From Climacteris rufus (taxonomy: Eukaryota > Chordata > Aves > Passeriformes > Climacteridae), in NCBI GenBank assembly GCA_013398175.1, contig VZRZ01008245.1:948510-1012509 (forward strand): a stretch of DNA of 64,000 bases, given 5' to 3'. Shown in pieces: positions 14,501-27,000 of this stretch. A model generated the notes under the pieces. That model made no database searches. It saw only the letters and a program-made list of their open reading frames with translations, and was not told the DNA's origin. Position 1 is the first letter of the stretch. Every line of letters starts with the position of its first letter. The translations under genes were made by a program, and so were the position numbers.

Positions 14501-16999
14501 AACAATGAGTAAGTGTGGCCAACGGATTTATGTTGCACTAAATTACCCAGTGTATTTACATTTTTTTAAATGTGTGTGCACTATGAAACAGCACTAGCAG
14601 TCAGTCCCTGTTATCAACAATAGGCAGTACTGAGTAATGGTAGCTCACAAAATCTCCAGGAGAAATTAGGAGATCTGAAATGTACAAGGAGAGTGTGCTG
14701 TGGTAAGTCCTCAGGACTCTTTCAGGACCTTTCACTTCTGTTTGTTCCTTATTCTCTTGAGGACTCCCAGAGTCCCTTAATGCACACTGGAGAAATGCAC
14801 CTCATTTTCCTCAACCCACCTTCTTTATACACATCTGGCCCTTGATGAATATCTTCATATGAAAGTTTCATGTTCATTTGATAGAAGTTGTGACTTTGGG
14901 GCTTTTTCCTGGCTTCTTCTATTCTATAAAAATATGACAAAGAATTCCCTGTAAAAGAAGCAGGAGATATCTTCATTGCCTCAAACTATAGAATTTGCTA
15001 GGGTTTATTTTGGTTTAGGTTTTTGCACATGATTTGATTTCAGTTAATTCTGATTTTAAAAGAAAATTTCTTTTCCTCAAGCAACCAAAGGTTTAAATGG
15101 CATTTTACTTCTTGATAATGTTTCACATATCTTAAGATTTGGTTTTCCTTTTGTTTGTTCCGGTGTCTCTTCACCAGTAGCAACATGGCTATATCCTATT
15201 CACTCCATTATGATAATAGGCCCACACATCAGTCAGGGAACTAGTCAGTATGAAATAAAAAGGTGAAGTATGGTATTAGAATAGCAAATGTAATTGACTC
15301 AGACAATCCAAACGCAAAAGTACTTGACAAAACCCCAAATAACTTTACTGTTTCCTGAACTGCTTGTTTTGCAAATTTCTATGCATAAAACCCTGAAAAT
15401 ACCACATAAAACAATTTATAATGCATTCAGTTATTGTTTTCATATAAATCACATGTCCATTTCTCCCGCTGCTGAATGAGAAATGTTCCATTTTTACAGC
15501 CAGTGGTATACTCTCCATTCTTACTTAGCCTTTACAGAGCCTGTGGGAGAAATAAAATGTTAATGATGTTGTAAAGACACTTTTTATAATGAAAATATAT
15601 CCAAATTAATCTCACCTTTCACTTTTTTAAGAGGAACTCTATCATACTCTTTGGTAGTTTCAGATTGTCTGTAAAAGAGTAAAATAGGAAGTAATTAAGT
15701 AGTTTAGTTAGCATATTGTGACTTTTCTGTGCAAATATCACTACATAAAAATAATCTTGGTTTGGTACTGTGACCACTTTTATGGACAGTTTTCATGACA
15801 TGAGTTGAGGTGAGCAAACACTGCAGAGTCAATTTTCTCTGCTGAACAGTGCTTTCAAGATGATTGGTTGCACAAATGAATATAAGGAGTGAATGCTAGA
15901 AGCAGGAAAGTTTCTTTCTCTTACCTTGAATATAGATATTCAGGGAGAAATTTATTTAATTGAAATGAGTACAACTCACTAATATCTGTGCTGGGTATTT
16001 TGCAGGTCACAAGAAACAGAGGGATAGGGACACCACAAGGGAATTTTAGATATGTATCTGTATCTGTTTCCTGGTATGGTCAGGAGCTTCTAATAGGCCT
16101 GACTGTCCTCAATAAGACTCTGAAGAGGTATTTAGACCTCTGCTGTTCTATCATGCCATTGAGTGCATTAAGCTCAGAAAGGCTCCAGCCGATTTGCACA
16201 GTGCTGTGCTGATAAGCTTCTTGGAACATTGTGTACTGAGAGCCTGGGACAGAGACATCCTGCCCGACCTGTCCTGTCTTATTAAATTCCATCTTCATCT
16301 CAGCTGTGACAGAGCACAGCTCTGTGCAGAGCTACCTGGATGCCTGCTACATCACTTTCCCCAGTATTCAGGCTGTGGGGGTAGCATGGTAGTTCAGCTA
16401 CATCAGTAGATGCATGGTGATGCCAGCTAGTAGAAAGGCACTGCATTGAATAAATGATACCTCCCAGTGGCACCTAAACAGCTGGTACAAAGATAAAATA
16501 AATTATTAATATTAACAGAATAAAGAACACAAATATTCAGGAAAATATCTAAGCCTAACTAAATGAATAGTTGTGTTAAAAATATACTAGGAGTAAATCT
16601 TTAAAAAATAATAAAAAAAAGAACTTATCAGCAAAGAAAACTGCCTAGGAAGCCAGACACTAGTAAAGTTCAATTGAGAGCTGCAAAACATTGAGTTCAG
16701 AAGCTGTAAAAAGAATGGAAAAATAAATTCAAAAAGTATGTCTACATATCCAAATGAAAGCCTTGTTTCTGTTTTAAATTAAGAGGAACACACAGAACAT
16801 GAAAGCAAAATTAGCACGATTCATGAGTTTAAATATATAAAAGGGAAATAACTTTTGGAAATAAAAAACTAGGTAAGCTTAATGAATTCAACTTTTGGTC
16901 ACCCATTATTAACTGTTGCAAAGTAAATAAGGATGCTTTCATTACTGGAGAACAACAGATACTGAACTTCTGTTTGATAAAACGGGAAAATTATTGAAG
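11587..16999. other. Unassigned AT-rich non-coding DNA
   Basis: No gene is recognised. Poly-T occurs at about 13071-13084. A patch at 13738-13870 and another at 16000-16420 are GC-richer than their surroundings. The second has overlapping 71-74 codon frames on both strands with no recognisable content. A segment at 14152-14210 resembles one at 28010-28074 and is listed separately. Confidence 0.55.
14152..14210. repeat. Copy A of an unnamed short shared sequence
   Basis: This segment begins AGAAGGAGCCCACCAAGTAA and goes on with AAGCTGTAACCTC and AACAAATACA. It lines up in the same order with 28010-28074 at roughly 70% by eye. I do not recognise the family, and the match does not obviously extend to either side. 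It may be a fragment of an old interspersed repeat. Orientation within any parent element is unknown. Confidence 0.35.
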
Positions 17000-18210
17000 T
17001 AATTTGATGCTCATTATTCTGACCTTAGTAGAATTCAAAAGTGTTAAGAAATTAAGAAAGATTTAAAATGTTCCGGTAAATAGGAAACACAATAAAAGGC
17101 AGCATGGTTAACAAAAACAAGGTCATTTCAGATTAAATTGCTGCCATTTCTCCATGGGGTAAGTGATTTTTTAAGACAAGAACAGTATGTTATATTATCT
17201 ATCAATACTTTAACAAGTATTACAAAGTTGAGAGAGATTGTGATAAGTGCAGTAATTTTAAATCATGTAAAGAAACAGACAAAATGGATGACTAAATACA
17301 ATAGGTCTTTTCACTCTGAAGCCTGCTGAAAATTCATATGATTGTGGTTTGTAAAATCACAAGTAGAAAGGGATGCTCATTAGCATTCTTTAATATTGAA
17401 AAATTCAGCTAACATCAAATGAAGTTATAGGCTGTTGGGTTCAAAAGAAAATGGAGTTCACCTAGCACATAGTGAAGCTGTGAACTTTACAGTTATAGAG
17501 TATTATTAATATAAAATGTTAATGGAGTTCAAAAATGCTTGAATTTATGGAATTAAAAAATCTATCATGGGCTATTGAGCATAAAAATGATATGCTTTCC
17601 CTAAGCAACTAGGTAGGAGGGAAATTCTGGTCTCATGCAGTTCACCTGTTCTAATTTTCTTGGAAAAAGCTGCTTAAAAAACACCCTGGAATTTAAAATT
17701 AGAACTCTCAGAGACTCAGTCTTGGGGTTATTATTATTTAACTTTTCTCTAATTACCTTGGCACAGAATGTTTGAGTGCAGAAATGAAAATTAGCTGATA
17801 AAGCTGAAAGACATTGGGACGGACAGATCTGGATATAGTATAATCCTAACTAAATAGAATAACAGAAATTTAATGAACTCTAGTGATATGAATGGCAATG
17901 TCATTCACTGAAGGGCTAATGACAAAAACCTGCTGTTAACTCAAAGCACAAGTGAGTAAGCATAATTGAGAAGGCATAGCTGGGTTTGCTAGTGAGTTCC
18001 AGGGGTCTTTAGAGGATTGAGAAAGCAGGTGGTGTTCAATGAGAAATTCCTTGTTAAGAGGGAAAAAGCCTTAATGCTATTTTTGCAAGATGCTGATGAG
18101 ACCCCCTCCATATTACCACAATACAGTTCAGTCACCTGTATGTAGAGCAAGCAAAAAAGGCTGTTTGAAGGCTGCAAAAGGACTCATCTTCTGAAGAAAT
18201 AAAACAAAAG
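17000..18210 (+). mobile_element. Ancient CR1 LINE, decayed reverse-transcriptase region
   Basis: Three ORF2 landmarks of the CR1/L3-type reverse transcriptase appear in the right order on the plus strand. First, the CAGCATGG (QHG) block is at 17100-17108, followed by AAAAACAAGG and CAGATTAAATTGC. Second, the palm block at about 17717-17760 translates as SVLGLLLFNFSLITLAQ, followed by a decayed KLADKA at about 17788-17805 where the family has FADDT-K. The second catalytic aspartate is therefore lost. Third, GAGACCCCCTC...CAGTTCAGTCACC at about 18097-18137 matches the block coding the C-terminal part. Frames are broken by stops and indels. The first and second blocks are about 250 bp farther apart than I expect, suggesting a later insertion or an unalignable stretch. 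Boundaries are approximate. Confidence 0.7.
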
Positions 18211-18910
18211 CTAAGAGGCATTATGATTGCTTTTCCCAGGCTGTCTGTAAATTGCATGGTAGCTACAATTAACAAGGAATTCCTCTTTGTCAAATTGAGA
18301 ACACAACAAACATTGCTTTCAGACTGATGTAATCATCTGTCATAGGGAGGGAAGAAGAATACGAAGTTCTTGCCATGTGCCAGCAGGTAGTCAAAACACA
18401 ACTAGGATGCACACCACAACCTGAGAGAATAAAACGTCAATTTGTATATAACCTTTGAGTCCTCAGGGATTAAACATTAAAAAACAAGTTGGTAAACTAA
18501 TTGGCAAGGAAGCCTTAAAATACAGTGGCAAAAGTAATAATCAGTAAATTTAGAATAAAAATTTCAAAGTAGATGTTTTGAAATTGCTTCCTAATATGAC
18601 TGGTAATAGTATCAGTAGTAGACTGTAGTATCAGAGTTCCTTGCTCGTCCTGTCCTAAACGGAGTAATATATGCATTCTTAAGGCATATGAATCATGATC
18701 ATCTTATCATGTCTTGCAAACAGAAAACCAGAATTATTCAGATAACTAAAAACTCACTGAGACTGTGTGTCATTAAGTGCAGACACCTTGAAGGTCTAAT
18801 AGTGTGGGTGACTGACTTGCTGGGATGAGGAGCTAGTGGAGACACAAAAAATAAAAGTGGTGGGAAATTAAGATGACAGATTTTGGGTGTCTTGCAACTT
18901 CTAGTGTAAC
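18211..18910. other. Unassigned gap between the ancient CR1 and the SINE
   Basis: AT-rich sequence without an open frame of interest. The first part may still belong to the decayed CR1 but I cannot align it. Nothing else is recognised. Confidence 0.5.
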
Positions 18911-19036
18911 TGAATCACAGATGAATTGCAGAATATTCTGAGTTGGAAGGGACCCACAAAGATCATCGAGTCCAACACTTGAATGAAAATGGCCCGTACA
19001 GGGATTGAACCCACAATGTTGGTCTCTGCTATTAAG
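18911..19036 (-). mobile_element. tRNA-Ile-derived SINE with CR1 tail (TguSINE1-like), 5'-truncated
   Basis: Read on the minus strand, 19036 to 18990 matches the 3' half of a tRNA-Ile: a TTAATAGC anticodon-side remnant, GTGGGTTCAATCCC containing the RNA polymerase III B box, and TGTACGGGCCA ending the acceptor stem. About 10 bases later it passes into a CR1 3' tail, GTTGGACTCGATGATCTTTG then GGGTCCCTTCCAACTCAG, ending in TGTGATTC. A tRNA head on a CR1 tail is the plan of TguSINE1, a passerine SINE family thought to be moved by CR1 enzymes. The 5' half, including the A box, is missing, so this copy cannot be transcribed by its own promoter. It is not a tRNA gene. The family name is from memory; the tRNA-CR1 junction is directly visible. 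Confidence 0.85.
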
Positions 19037-19774
19037 TATCTATTTATTTGTTATTGTATCTGAGGCATTACAGAAATTTACATAGAAAATATTATTGCTA
19101 AATTAGACATTTTAATGTTATCACTTGTATATGTTCATATACAAGCTTAGACCTTGATATTTAAGAGCAGATGTGATTAAGGTAAAAGATTTTGCAGATG
19201 TAATTTGGTGCTTGCAGCCGGGAGATGTTACTGATGGATGATGCACTCATATTTACTGAGTGTGATTCCATCATCCTGACACCTAGCATGCTTTTCATTC
19301 ACAATGGGTTTATTCTCTGTCAAGTTCATATTTAAATGAGGTTTTATCTTTTCTACTCATAATTTGTGATATTTTAACTGATTCTATTCCACTTACATCA
19401 TAGACTGTGCCTTTTATTTCTGTGGAGCAATGTTTCCTGATATGGTGTATTTTATATATATACTCTGACTTGATTGACATTGATACACTTACTGTAATTC
19501 TTTCATAAACATATCAAACTATGTTTTCTAAACTTCAATCAGAGAATCAGAGTGTTTTCTTACCAGTCAGTATGAGTCACTCTTTTTCTTCTTTTTCACA
19601 CTGCAGTGTATCCTAGATGAATTATTTGATCTTCTGGGAATCTTAAATAGTACTTACTTATGTCCTGTAACTGTTCTACTTTTTGTTTAAATATTTTAGG
19701 ATAACATTATTTATAAAAATCAGAGGTTTTGTCATTTATTTAGGAAAGACACTAACAAAATGTTTCATTAAAGA

Positions 19775-19800
19775 AGGAATGGAAATTTATTTCCATTCCT
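19775..19800. repeat. Perfect inverted repeat, 12-bp arms, 2-bp spacer
   Basis: AGGAATGGAAAT at 19775-19786 is the exact reverse complement of ATTTCCATTCCT at 19789-19800, separated by TT. The next flanking bases do not pair. It could form a cruciform, an RNA hairpin or a dyad binding site, but nothing nearby shows a role. There is no T-run after it and no associated gene. Confidence 0.8.
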
Positions 19801-20486
19801 ACTATCCAAGATAAAGCTAGCATCTTTTCCCCTTCTCTTTTTTCTGTTGCTGTGAGATATGTATGTCCTTTGCAATTCATTCACTCTTTCGTGCTGCTAA
19901 GAAGTGAACACTCTGTTCTTATTCTTGTCACTGCATTTCATTTTGTTTACTACTTTGATCTCCTTCAAGATGTTGCTTGATGCTGTGTTAATCCACTGGC
20001 TTATTGCTGTTACAGTATTTCACAGCTCTCCTTTGTTGCTAAGCTCCTACATAAATGAATCATATGACCTTGGCAGTTTCCCTCTGTTAACACTGCTGTT
20101 GTTTTTACTTGAATTTTTGCTCTTCTAGTTGTAACAAACAACAGGTCTAACTAAGTCTCTACAGCTGGATGCTTGTAGTTAATTTGGGCTGTTAATAGAG
20201 TAGGTGGGGAAATTTGGCTAAACCAACTATAGCAGGGGACCATGCTGTCCTTAATATAAATGGTTCAGTGGGGAAATTGTGAAGAGGGGTTTTTCAGTCT
20301 TCGTCAGACTTTTCACTGGTATAACGAAAAAGAGTATTCTACTCTGGAGGTATGTGTTATGACAAGCTGTTATAATAGTGTTAATAGAGAACAGCTTTGG
20401 CTTTTAAAGACCTTTTGTTATATACTTAAAAATATTTTGGTGTTTTATGGTGTTTTTGGGGTGGGTTTTTTTTCTGGTGTCAACTA

Positions 20487-20505
20487 AGGCAAAGGACCTT
20501 TGCCT
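20487..20505. repeat. Short perfect inverted repeat, 9-bp arms
   Basis: AGGCAAAGG at 20487-20495 pairs with CCTTTGCCT at 20497-20505 around a single A. A dyad of this length can arise by chance in 64 kb. No adjacent gene or element gives it a function. Confidence 0.7.
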
Positions 20506-21179
20506 CTAACTTGCCTGCAGGTTTGTTTTTTGTGTTCTGGATTTTATCGTTGGGGGGGGAGGAGGGGAGTTCCATTTTTTGCTCTTTCCTCTGCATCTTG
20601 CTGGCTTTCTGCTTGATTTATTCTCAGATCTTTTTCCTTCAGCAACCTTAAGAGAGAGTCAAAGGCCAACTTTTAAATATTGGGATTTTTTTGTCAACGT
20701 GGGGGGTTTTTGCCTCCCCTTAGAAATAGACAGTTAATTTTCTTGAATATTATTCAGATTGCTGGTAATACAGCATTTCTACTTTCATACCTGGGGACTC
20801 TTTTTTTCTTAAAATGATCTGTGTAGCTTTGAAAGAGCCTCTAGTCACACATAAAATTGTAGACAAGAAAACAGCAAAAGTCAAATGTTGTGATGGCTGC
20901 CACAGTCACTCCTCTGAGCCTTGTTAGTGACTAGCTGGTCCATAGGGTTCTCTCTCTTTTCTGGACTCTGTTGGCAGATACTCTTTTTAGTGTGTTAAAT
21001 GACAATGTGTTATTTTGTCTATGCCAGTGTATTATCTCTTTTGGACAGGGGTTATGTCATGTTAGAATATAAAATCATGAATGGCAATGCAAAAATAGCT
21101 CATAGCTTTCTCTCTCTATACATATTAATTACCTCAGTATAATTTAAGTTGTAAGTGTCTCAGTATGTGCCCTGAAATA

Positions 21180-21470
21180 TACTGAAGTGTGTCAATTTTC
21201 ATTACATTAAATGAATACTCATTTAATTTCCTATCTCACCTCTGAGCCCATTTTGTTAATGTCAGGGGTTTTGTTGCATCCCTCTGAGTCTTAAATACTC
21301 TCCTTATTTTAGTATCATCTGCAAATTTAATGATCTGACTTATTACAGCTTTATCTAGACCATTTAATAAAATATGAAAATCTACTGGTATTAATCTACA
21401 ATCCTGTGAGACTTCACTTCTCAGCAGGTGACTTTCCATTTTTCATCCAATCCCCTGTTTTTCTGGGTAT
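21180..21470 (-). mobile_element. Ancient CR1 LINE fragment, reverse-transcriptase palm region
   Basis: The minus-strand frame 21439-21236 (67 codons) aligns in order with the CR1 reverse-transcriptase palm. The sequence SEVSQDCRLIP...FHILLNGLD matches the SGVPQGSVLGP...FNIFINDLD block. It is followed by SQIIKFADDTKI, in which FADDTKI (21305-21325) holds both catalytic aspartates, and then by KWAQR. Beyond the frame the minus strand reads TTTAATGTAATGAAA, matching the FN-containing segment that follows in CR1. The fragment has lost both ends and lies in otherwise degraded sequence, so survival of the motif is probably chance. Outer limits are approximate and it may extend further left. Confidence 0.8.
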
Positions 21471-23544
21471 TAATTGGTACCTTGGTACTCCTCGCCCCTG
21501 AAGGTAGGAAACTGCATCAGATCTGGCCTCAGCTGAACTTCTTACAGTTTCACAGGATGCCATAAAAAACCCAAAGCCATCAAGGATGGGGAAGAGTCAG
21601 ACTTTTGGATATGGATCTTCAGATGTGAATGCTGGGTCACTTGCTTGATATTGGAGAAAAGTTTTAACAAAGATTTACTCCTTTCACTGCAAAACTTTCT
21701 TAATGATAACAACGATCCATCATTTTTACTTTTCTCTGAACCTTTTCAAAAATCCAGCTGTGTCAAGACTCTTGGTTTATCTAGGCTAATAACATTTTCC
21801 ATATTTAAAAGTAACCAGATTTCTTTAACATGATTTACTCTTTCCATATCCACAATGACTCATAATGATTAAATTGTGCTTATATAATTATATCCCCTAA
21901 AATGATCTATAAATGTAACATCTCTTTCTTAAAGATCGGACTGTGTAGTAAAACTTCCTTGATTTATCTCTAGAGATAAAATGCTGAAGGTGTTCATGGC
22001 AGAATTAGACAACAGACTGACAGCTCTGGAAAAAAGGGTTTGAAACTTGGTACTGAAAGGGACTTCCAATATTTTTATTGGAGTAATTGGAATATGACAC
22101 TTGTAGATTTAAGAGCAGAAGAGTTGAGATTCAGCTTGATTTGTGAGTGTATGGACAAGCTGTGAGAAGGAACTGTATGAAGTATTTTTTTGTGAAGATT
22201 AGAGATATGTGACCTGGGCAAATAAAAGAAAGACACCAGGCCTTGGAGCTGGAGGCTGGGTAGCCTGTACTGGCCACCAGTTTTGTGAGCAAGAGGATGA
22301 AGCGAGTGAAGTCAGGATGTTCATGTGAATAAAACACATTATCATGTCAAGAAAGAAGGAAGCTGAAAGTTTAAATGCTTTTTGTGAGTAAATTAATATA
22401 GAGGTGTGGGGTTTTTCATTTTTCCCTGAAATGTTCAGTACCTAAAGTCAGGGCTTTTAGCTTGCCTTCATTTTTGGAGTCAATAATGAAGTATTGTAAA
22501 ATACGAGTACAATAGGTGAAATTGTAAATCTGGATACGAGGTGTAATAAATCATAATCTTCCTAACAGCTAGAACAGTAGTGCACAAAAGCATGCATAAT
22601 TTCTAAAAATGTCATGCATTCAGGTCTGGATGTGGTGGGGCTTTTGAGGATGGTTTATTGTCTGTTTTGGGATTTTTTTATTACTATACTTTCACCTTTG
22701 AATTACAAGTGTCTGAGTTGTCTTCTAAAAATCTAGGGAGCTGATGTGCTCAATCAAGCAATTGAGGGAAAGAAGACAACTCTGAGAGGAGACTTGACTA
22801 TGATACATTAGTAGCACACATTTTCTGCTGTGAGCAGAAAAGTGTTTCCATATTACTTTGTTGTGAGAGAGGAGAAACAAAAAATCAATAGCAAAAATTA
22901 ACCAGTAGACATTCTGACAAGTAGTCAGAATTGGGTTAAAAAAAACCAACCGGGATGGTCCTTAATATATGTAGCTGATCTGTAGAACCTCTAGTCAAAG
23001 AATAACATATGTTCTAGATGGTGTTAGACACTAGCAATGAATATCTCCCCCATGAGCTTTGTTGGTGTCTAATATAAAGAGCAAAGTGCCATCTTGGGAA
23101 GGGCTTAAAATGAAGTGCTGAAGGGGTTGGAGGCTATTAGAAAGCTAAGAAGTGCCCTGTTCTTATATTTCCGCCTTTGGCATTTTTTTTCCCCCTTAGC
23201 CAGAGTATTTGCTTTTGTGTTGTGTTCAGCTGCAAAAAGCTACAGCATATCCGTTATCTGGGCTGTGGGGAGGACAGAGATCTGATGACTTCACATATTG
23301 ATCTGTTTCACTCTCTTCTTTGATGTGACCTGTAAGATGTGCATTAAGGCCCTATAACAGAATATTTTATATTGCTGGTGTTGGAAATTGCCAATATTAG
23401 ATGAGGTTCACTAAATGTAATCTTCTAAACTCTTCTGTAGTGAAGTTGGTAAGCAGAAACCCTTTAAAGGGAGAAGGAACTTGAACTGCATGTATTTCAA
23501 ATAGTTGCATCTTCCCTGTAGGCCTTTCCTAGTCTTTCCCTGTA
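21471..23544. other. Unassigned AT-rich non-coding DNA
   Basis: No gene or repeat family is recognised. An 18-bp perfect palindrome, TTTATCTCTAGAGATAAA, lies at 21963-21980; one of this size is expected now and then by chance. Open frames are all short. Confidence 0.55.
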
Positions 23545-24064
23545 TTAGTCTTTTACCTTGAATCCTGTGTGCAGTTCTAGGCACCACAATATAAGAAGGT
23601 TATAAAGCTACTAGAGTGCATCTAAAGGAAGTCAATGCAGATAGTGAAGGGCCTTGAGGGAAAGCCATATGAGGACCTGATGAGGTCACTTGGCTTGTTC
23701 AGCCTGGGGAAGGAGACTGAGGGGAGACCTCATTGCAGAATACAATTTCCTTGTGAGGGGGAAAGGAGGGGCTGGCACTGATCTTTCTTGTGACAAGCTA
23801 TAGGATCTGAAGGAATGGCGTGAAGTTGTATCAGGGAGGTTTAGGCTGGATATTAAGAAAAGGTTCTTCACCCAGGGGGATGTTGAGCACTGGAACAGGC
23901 TCCCCAGGGAAGTGGTCACAGCACCAAGACTGGCAGAGTTCAAGAAGCCTTTGGACAGTGCTCTCAGGCATGTAGTGTAATTTTGGGGTTTGTCCTGTGC
24001 CAGGCCAGGAGTTGGACTTTATAGTCCTTGTGGGTCCCTTCCAAATCAGGGTGTTCTATGATTC
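23545..24064 (+). mobile_element. CR1 LINE 3' fragment with intact 3' end (about 520 bp)
   Basis: A 5'-truncated, dead CR1 copy in plus orientation. It starts near ACCTTGAATCCTGTGTGCAG, matching the ORF2 segment coding the C-terminal part. It then passes through FRLDIKKRFFTQGDVEHWNR and LPREVVTAPRLAEFKKPLD, translated from about 23840-23970. The 3' untranslated tail follows: CAGGAGTTGGACTTTATAG, GTGGGTCCCTTCCAA, and GTTCTATGATTC at the very end. It is well preserved, similar in age to the copy at 11171 and in the opposite orientation. No target-site duplication was found. Confidence 0.95.
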
Positions 24065-27000
24065 TTTCACAAATGCAACTTGTTAGAGTAAACACATGAA
24101 AGAAAATGCAGGTAATGTTGAGGGTGATGCTAACAATGTGATCCAGGCACTTCCCAGCCTTTTTAGTGAATCAGTAGCTGCGGTATTTGCTTTTCAGGTG
24201 CCTGTGGAACCACACCACCCACCCCTTCTTTTGTATCCTCCATCTTGCAGGATGATGATGTTGCCTAAAACAAGGGAAAGAAAACTTTACAACAGTATTA
24301 GAATAATAACATGAAGAGCAGGTCCTTTACTGAAAGCTTTCAAGGTGCATAATGTGGCTATATGCACACTTGGCATTGGGTTTCTACAGTTTTTATAATT
24401 TTAACAAATTAACATATCAATCGAATATTGTTCAATTATAAGAGCATTCAGGTAGGTCATCTAGCCCCTGGGTTCTGCCCCACTGACATCATTCCAGGGG
24501 GCTTCTTTGCCTTATTTCTTGTTATGTCATCTCAGATTCTGTTTACAAAACCAAAATGTTCTCTTGTTGACAGCAAGACCAAATAGTATTTCAGGAATGC
24601 ATTAGAGGGTTAGCTTATTGTTCTAAAATCTAAGAGAAAGGGTAGGAAAAATACTAACAGTAGTCTACAGAGTTACGAATATATGAAAAATGTATAAAAA
24701 GCAAAAGTCTTAAGGCATCAATGACATGGGGAGAAAGTGGGCATTAAATCCTTGTTTTTATAATCTTGCATTTTGAGAACTTACAGTTCTGTCTGGATTT
24801 ATGCCTCTGTGTGGGTGCACTGTAGGGTGAAGGTGTGGGGAGAACAATTTTACAATGCTGGAAAACCACTGTTCAATAGCCTTTAGTCATCTGCAAGACC
24901 TTTTGCCATCTGATATACCTTATTAACAACACAGGCTAGGTATTTATAGAGCCACTGCATCCAGAATCTCTTTCATAGACAAGCTGTTCATACTCTGCAG
25001 GACCACATCACTTGGCGTAGGAGGTTGAGCAATTTTTATTGAGGTAGCAGTGTGACCTCATACCCTGCTGCTAACAGAGGCATAACGGCAATGGCAGAAT
25101 AATTTTCTGTTTTTTTCCCCCAAGGGTGTGAAAGTGTATCTCTTTTAAGTCCAGCCTCAAATCAAAGAATGAGAAGAAAAATTCAACTCTGCTTTCACTG
25201 TTCCCCAATTATTAGGTGGAGAAACAATTCTATTAAGTCAGACAATACACAGATGATTAATCTTACATTTTTATCAACACGACAACATATTTAAGTCACC
25301 ATGGAGGAGAAAAAAAGTATGCAAATCCTAAAGAAGAGGAGAAAAATAAATTCTGGGATTTCATTTCTTTTACATTCACACTTGATATTAACACGTCCTA
25401 GTTAGAAAAGGCACTATATTGATTTCATAATGCCCTTTTCCAGTCTTGGGATGGACCTGGACCATCAGGATAAAATCATGAGATCTGGATAAAAGGATTG
25501 TGTGGTACACTTCTTGCATTTAATTTAACCTAGACTTAGTTGATAGACTGTAGCGAATGAAAACAGCAGAAACAGCCTAGCACATCCAAATGCAGTATTT
25601 TAAAAGCACATTGGCACAATTCAAGATGCTGGGTTCATAACTGCAGAAAGTAGAATCTGATATTTGAGAATTACAACAGTAACATAGACCAATGAACCAT
25701 CGTAGTGTAGCATTCAAAGATCAGTCCATAGGTGATGCTGTGGAAGCTGATAGCTTAAATTTGTGCTTTCAGAAACAATAACGCAATACTGCTAATTTGT
25801 CTCATTTCACCATGTCAGTTAATGTGCAATTGGTTTTGTGCTGGAAAAAGGGTAGAAGTACAGAAACTTCTGGAAAGAGCTTCCAAATGAAGGGGAGAAA
25901 AATTGTAAACTTGATACGGTTTGTTTTTCATGGAGGAGCTCCACAGATTCATTATGTTGTTTGTAGACCTCTGAGGCACTAGATTCATCAGCCACGGCAT
26001 TGTAAGAACAGCTATGCTCCTAAGCCTTCAAGCCGTTCATGAAAGTTCTGGCAAACACTGGGGTATATTTCCAAATCTCTTCAAGTAAAAAGAAAACAAA
26101 ATGCTTAGTCAGAAAACTGATTAATTTTTGGCTTCTGATCTACTTAGCTCTTGGGAACTCTGAGGTAGAATCTGATTGTAATTCTCTGCTACTGAAATCC
26201 CAATTCAGTATTTTTTGGTGAAAGAAGTTACAAAAATTCAGAGACTATTTTGTTTATGTGATTCATGCCTTGGAAATTTGCTTCAGATTTGCAAAATTAG
26301 CAACCACTGCTATGAAGTACCTTGTTTATATTTTTTGGGTGCTAACACAAATTGAGTGTTGGTTCTCTTCAGATGGTTCTGTGAGAGAATAGGTCAACAT
26401 TCAAGATGACATTCTTGAAGATTTCCATTAGAATCACTTTTCACCATCAAAGAATAGTTCCGCAGTTCCTTCTCTACTTTCTTTGGTAAAATTGCAAAGC
26501 AATCTTTTTGCTGACTGCTTCAAGAAATGCAGTGATTGAGGATTTGTTGTTTATTATTATGAATAATAATAATTATTAAACAAATTATTCAGGTACTTTA
26601 AATATCCAAAAAGTGAATCCTTTTATCTAATTGTACCTAGTGGCTGAAAGTGTCAGCCATCCTGGACTCCAGATTTTCTCTGTGCCTCTCATAATCAGAA
26701 TTTTTCAGGAAAAAGTATTCTGCTATGAACTAATTTGCAAGTATCTGTTGTTCTATAATGACCAGTCATTAAATGGGGCTATCTTTAACTCTCATTCCTC
26801 ACTTCCTTTTTATGTAACGGAATTGCACCCCTTGGTGTAATTCTATCAGCAAAATACATGCCATTAACATGGTGCAAAGTGTTCTGATGAGAATGATGAG
26901 GTAACTTTGGTTTAGTTGGTGGAAGTAGCATATTTACAAATGTTCCTTTCCCAAGCAGAGATATTTATCAGTGAGCAGTTGCCATCAAACAATTGTGTCT

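Larger units (their letters stand above)
19037..21179. other. Unassigned AT-rich non-coding DNA
   Basis: No gene is recognised. It contains a 12-bp-arm inverted repeat at 19775-19800 and a 9-bp-arm hairpin at 20487-20505, listed separately, plus a G-run near 20550-20558. Confidence 0.55.

Noticed and set aside
18990..19036. A genuine tRNA-Ile gene
   Set aside because: Only the 3' half is present, the A box and 5' acceptor strand are missing, and it is joined to a CR1 tail.
21963..21980. 18-bp palindrome as a binding site
   Set aside because: A perfect palindrome with 9-bp arms is expected now and then by chance in 64 kb and has no supporting context.
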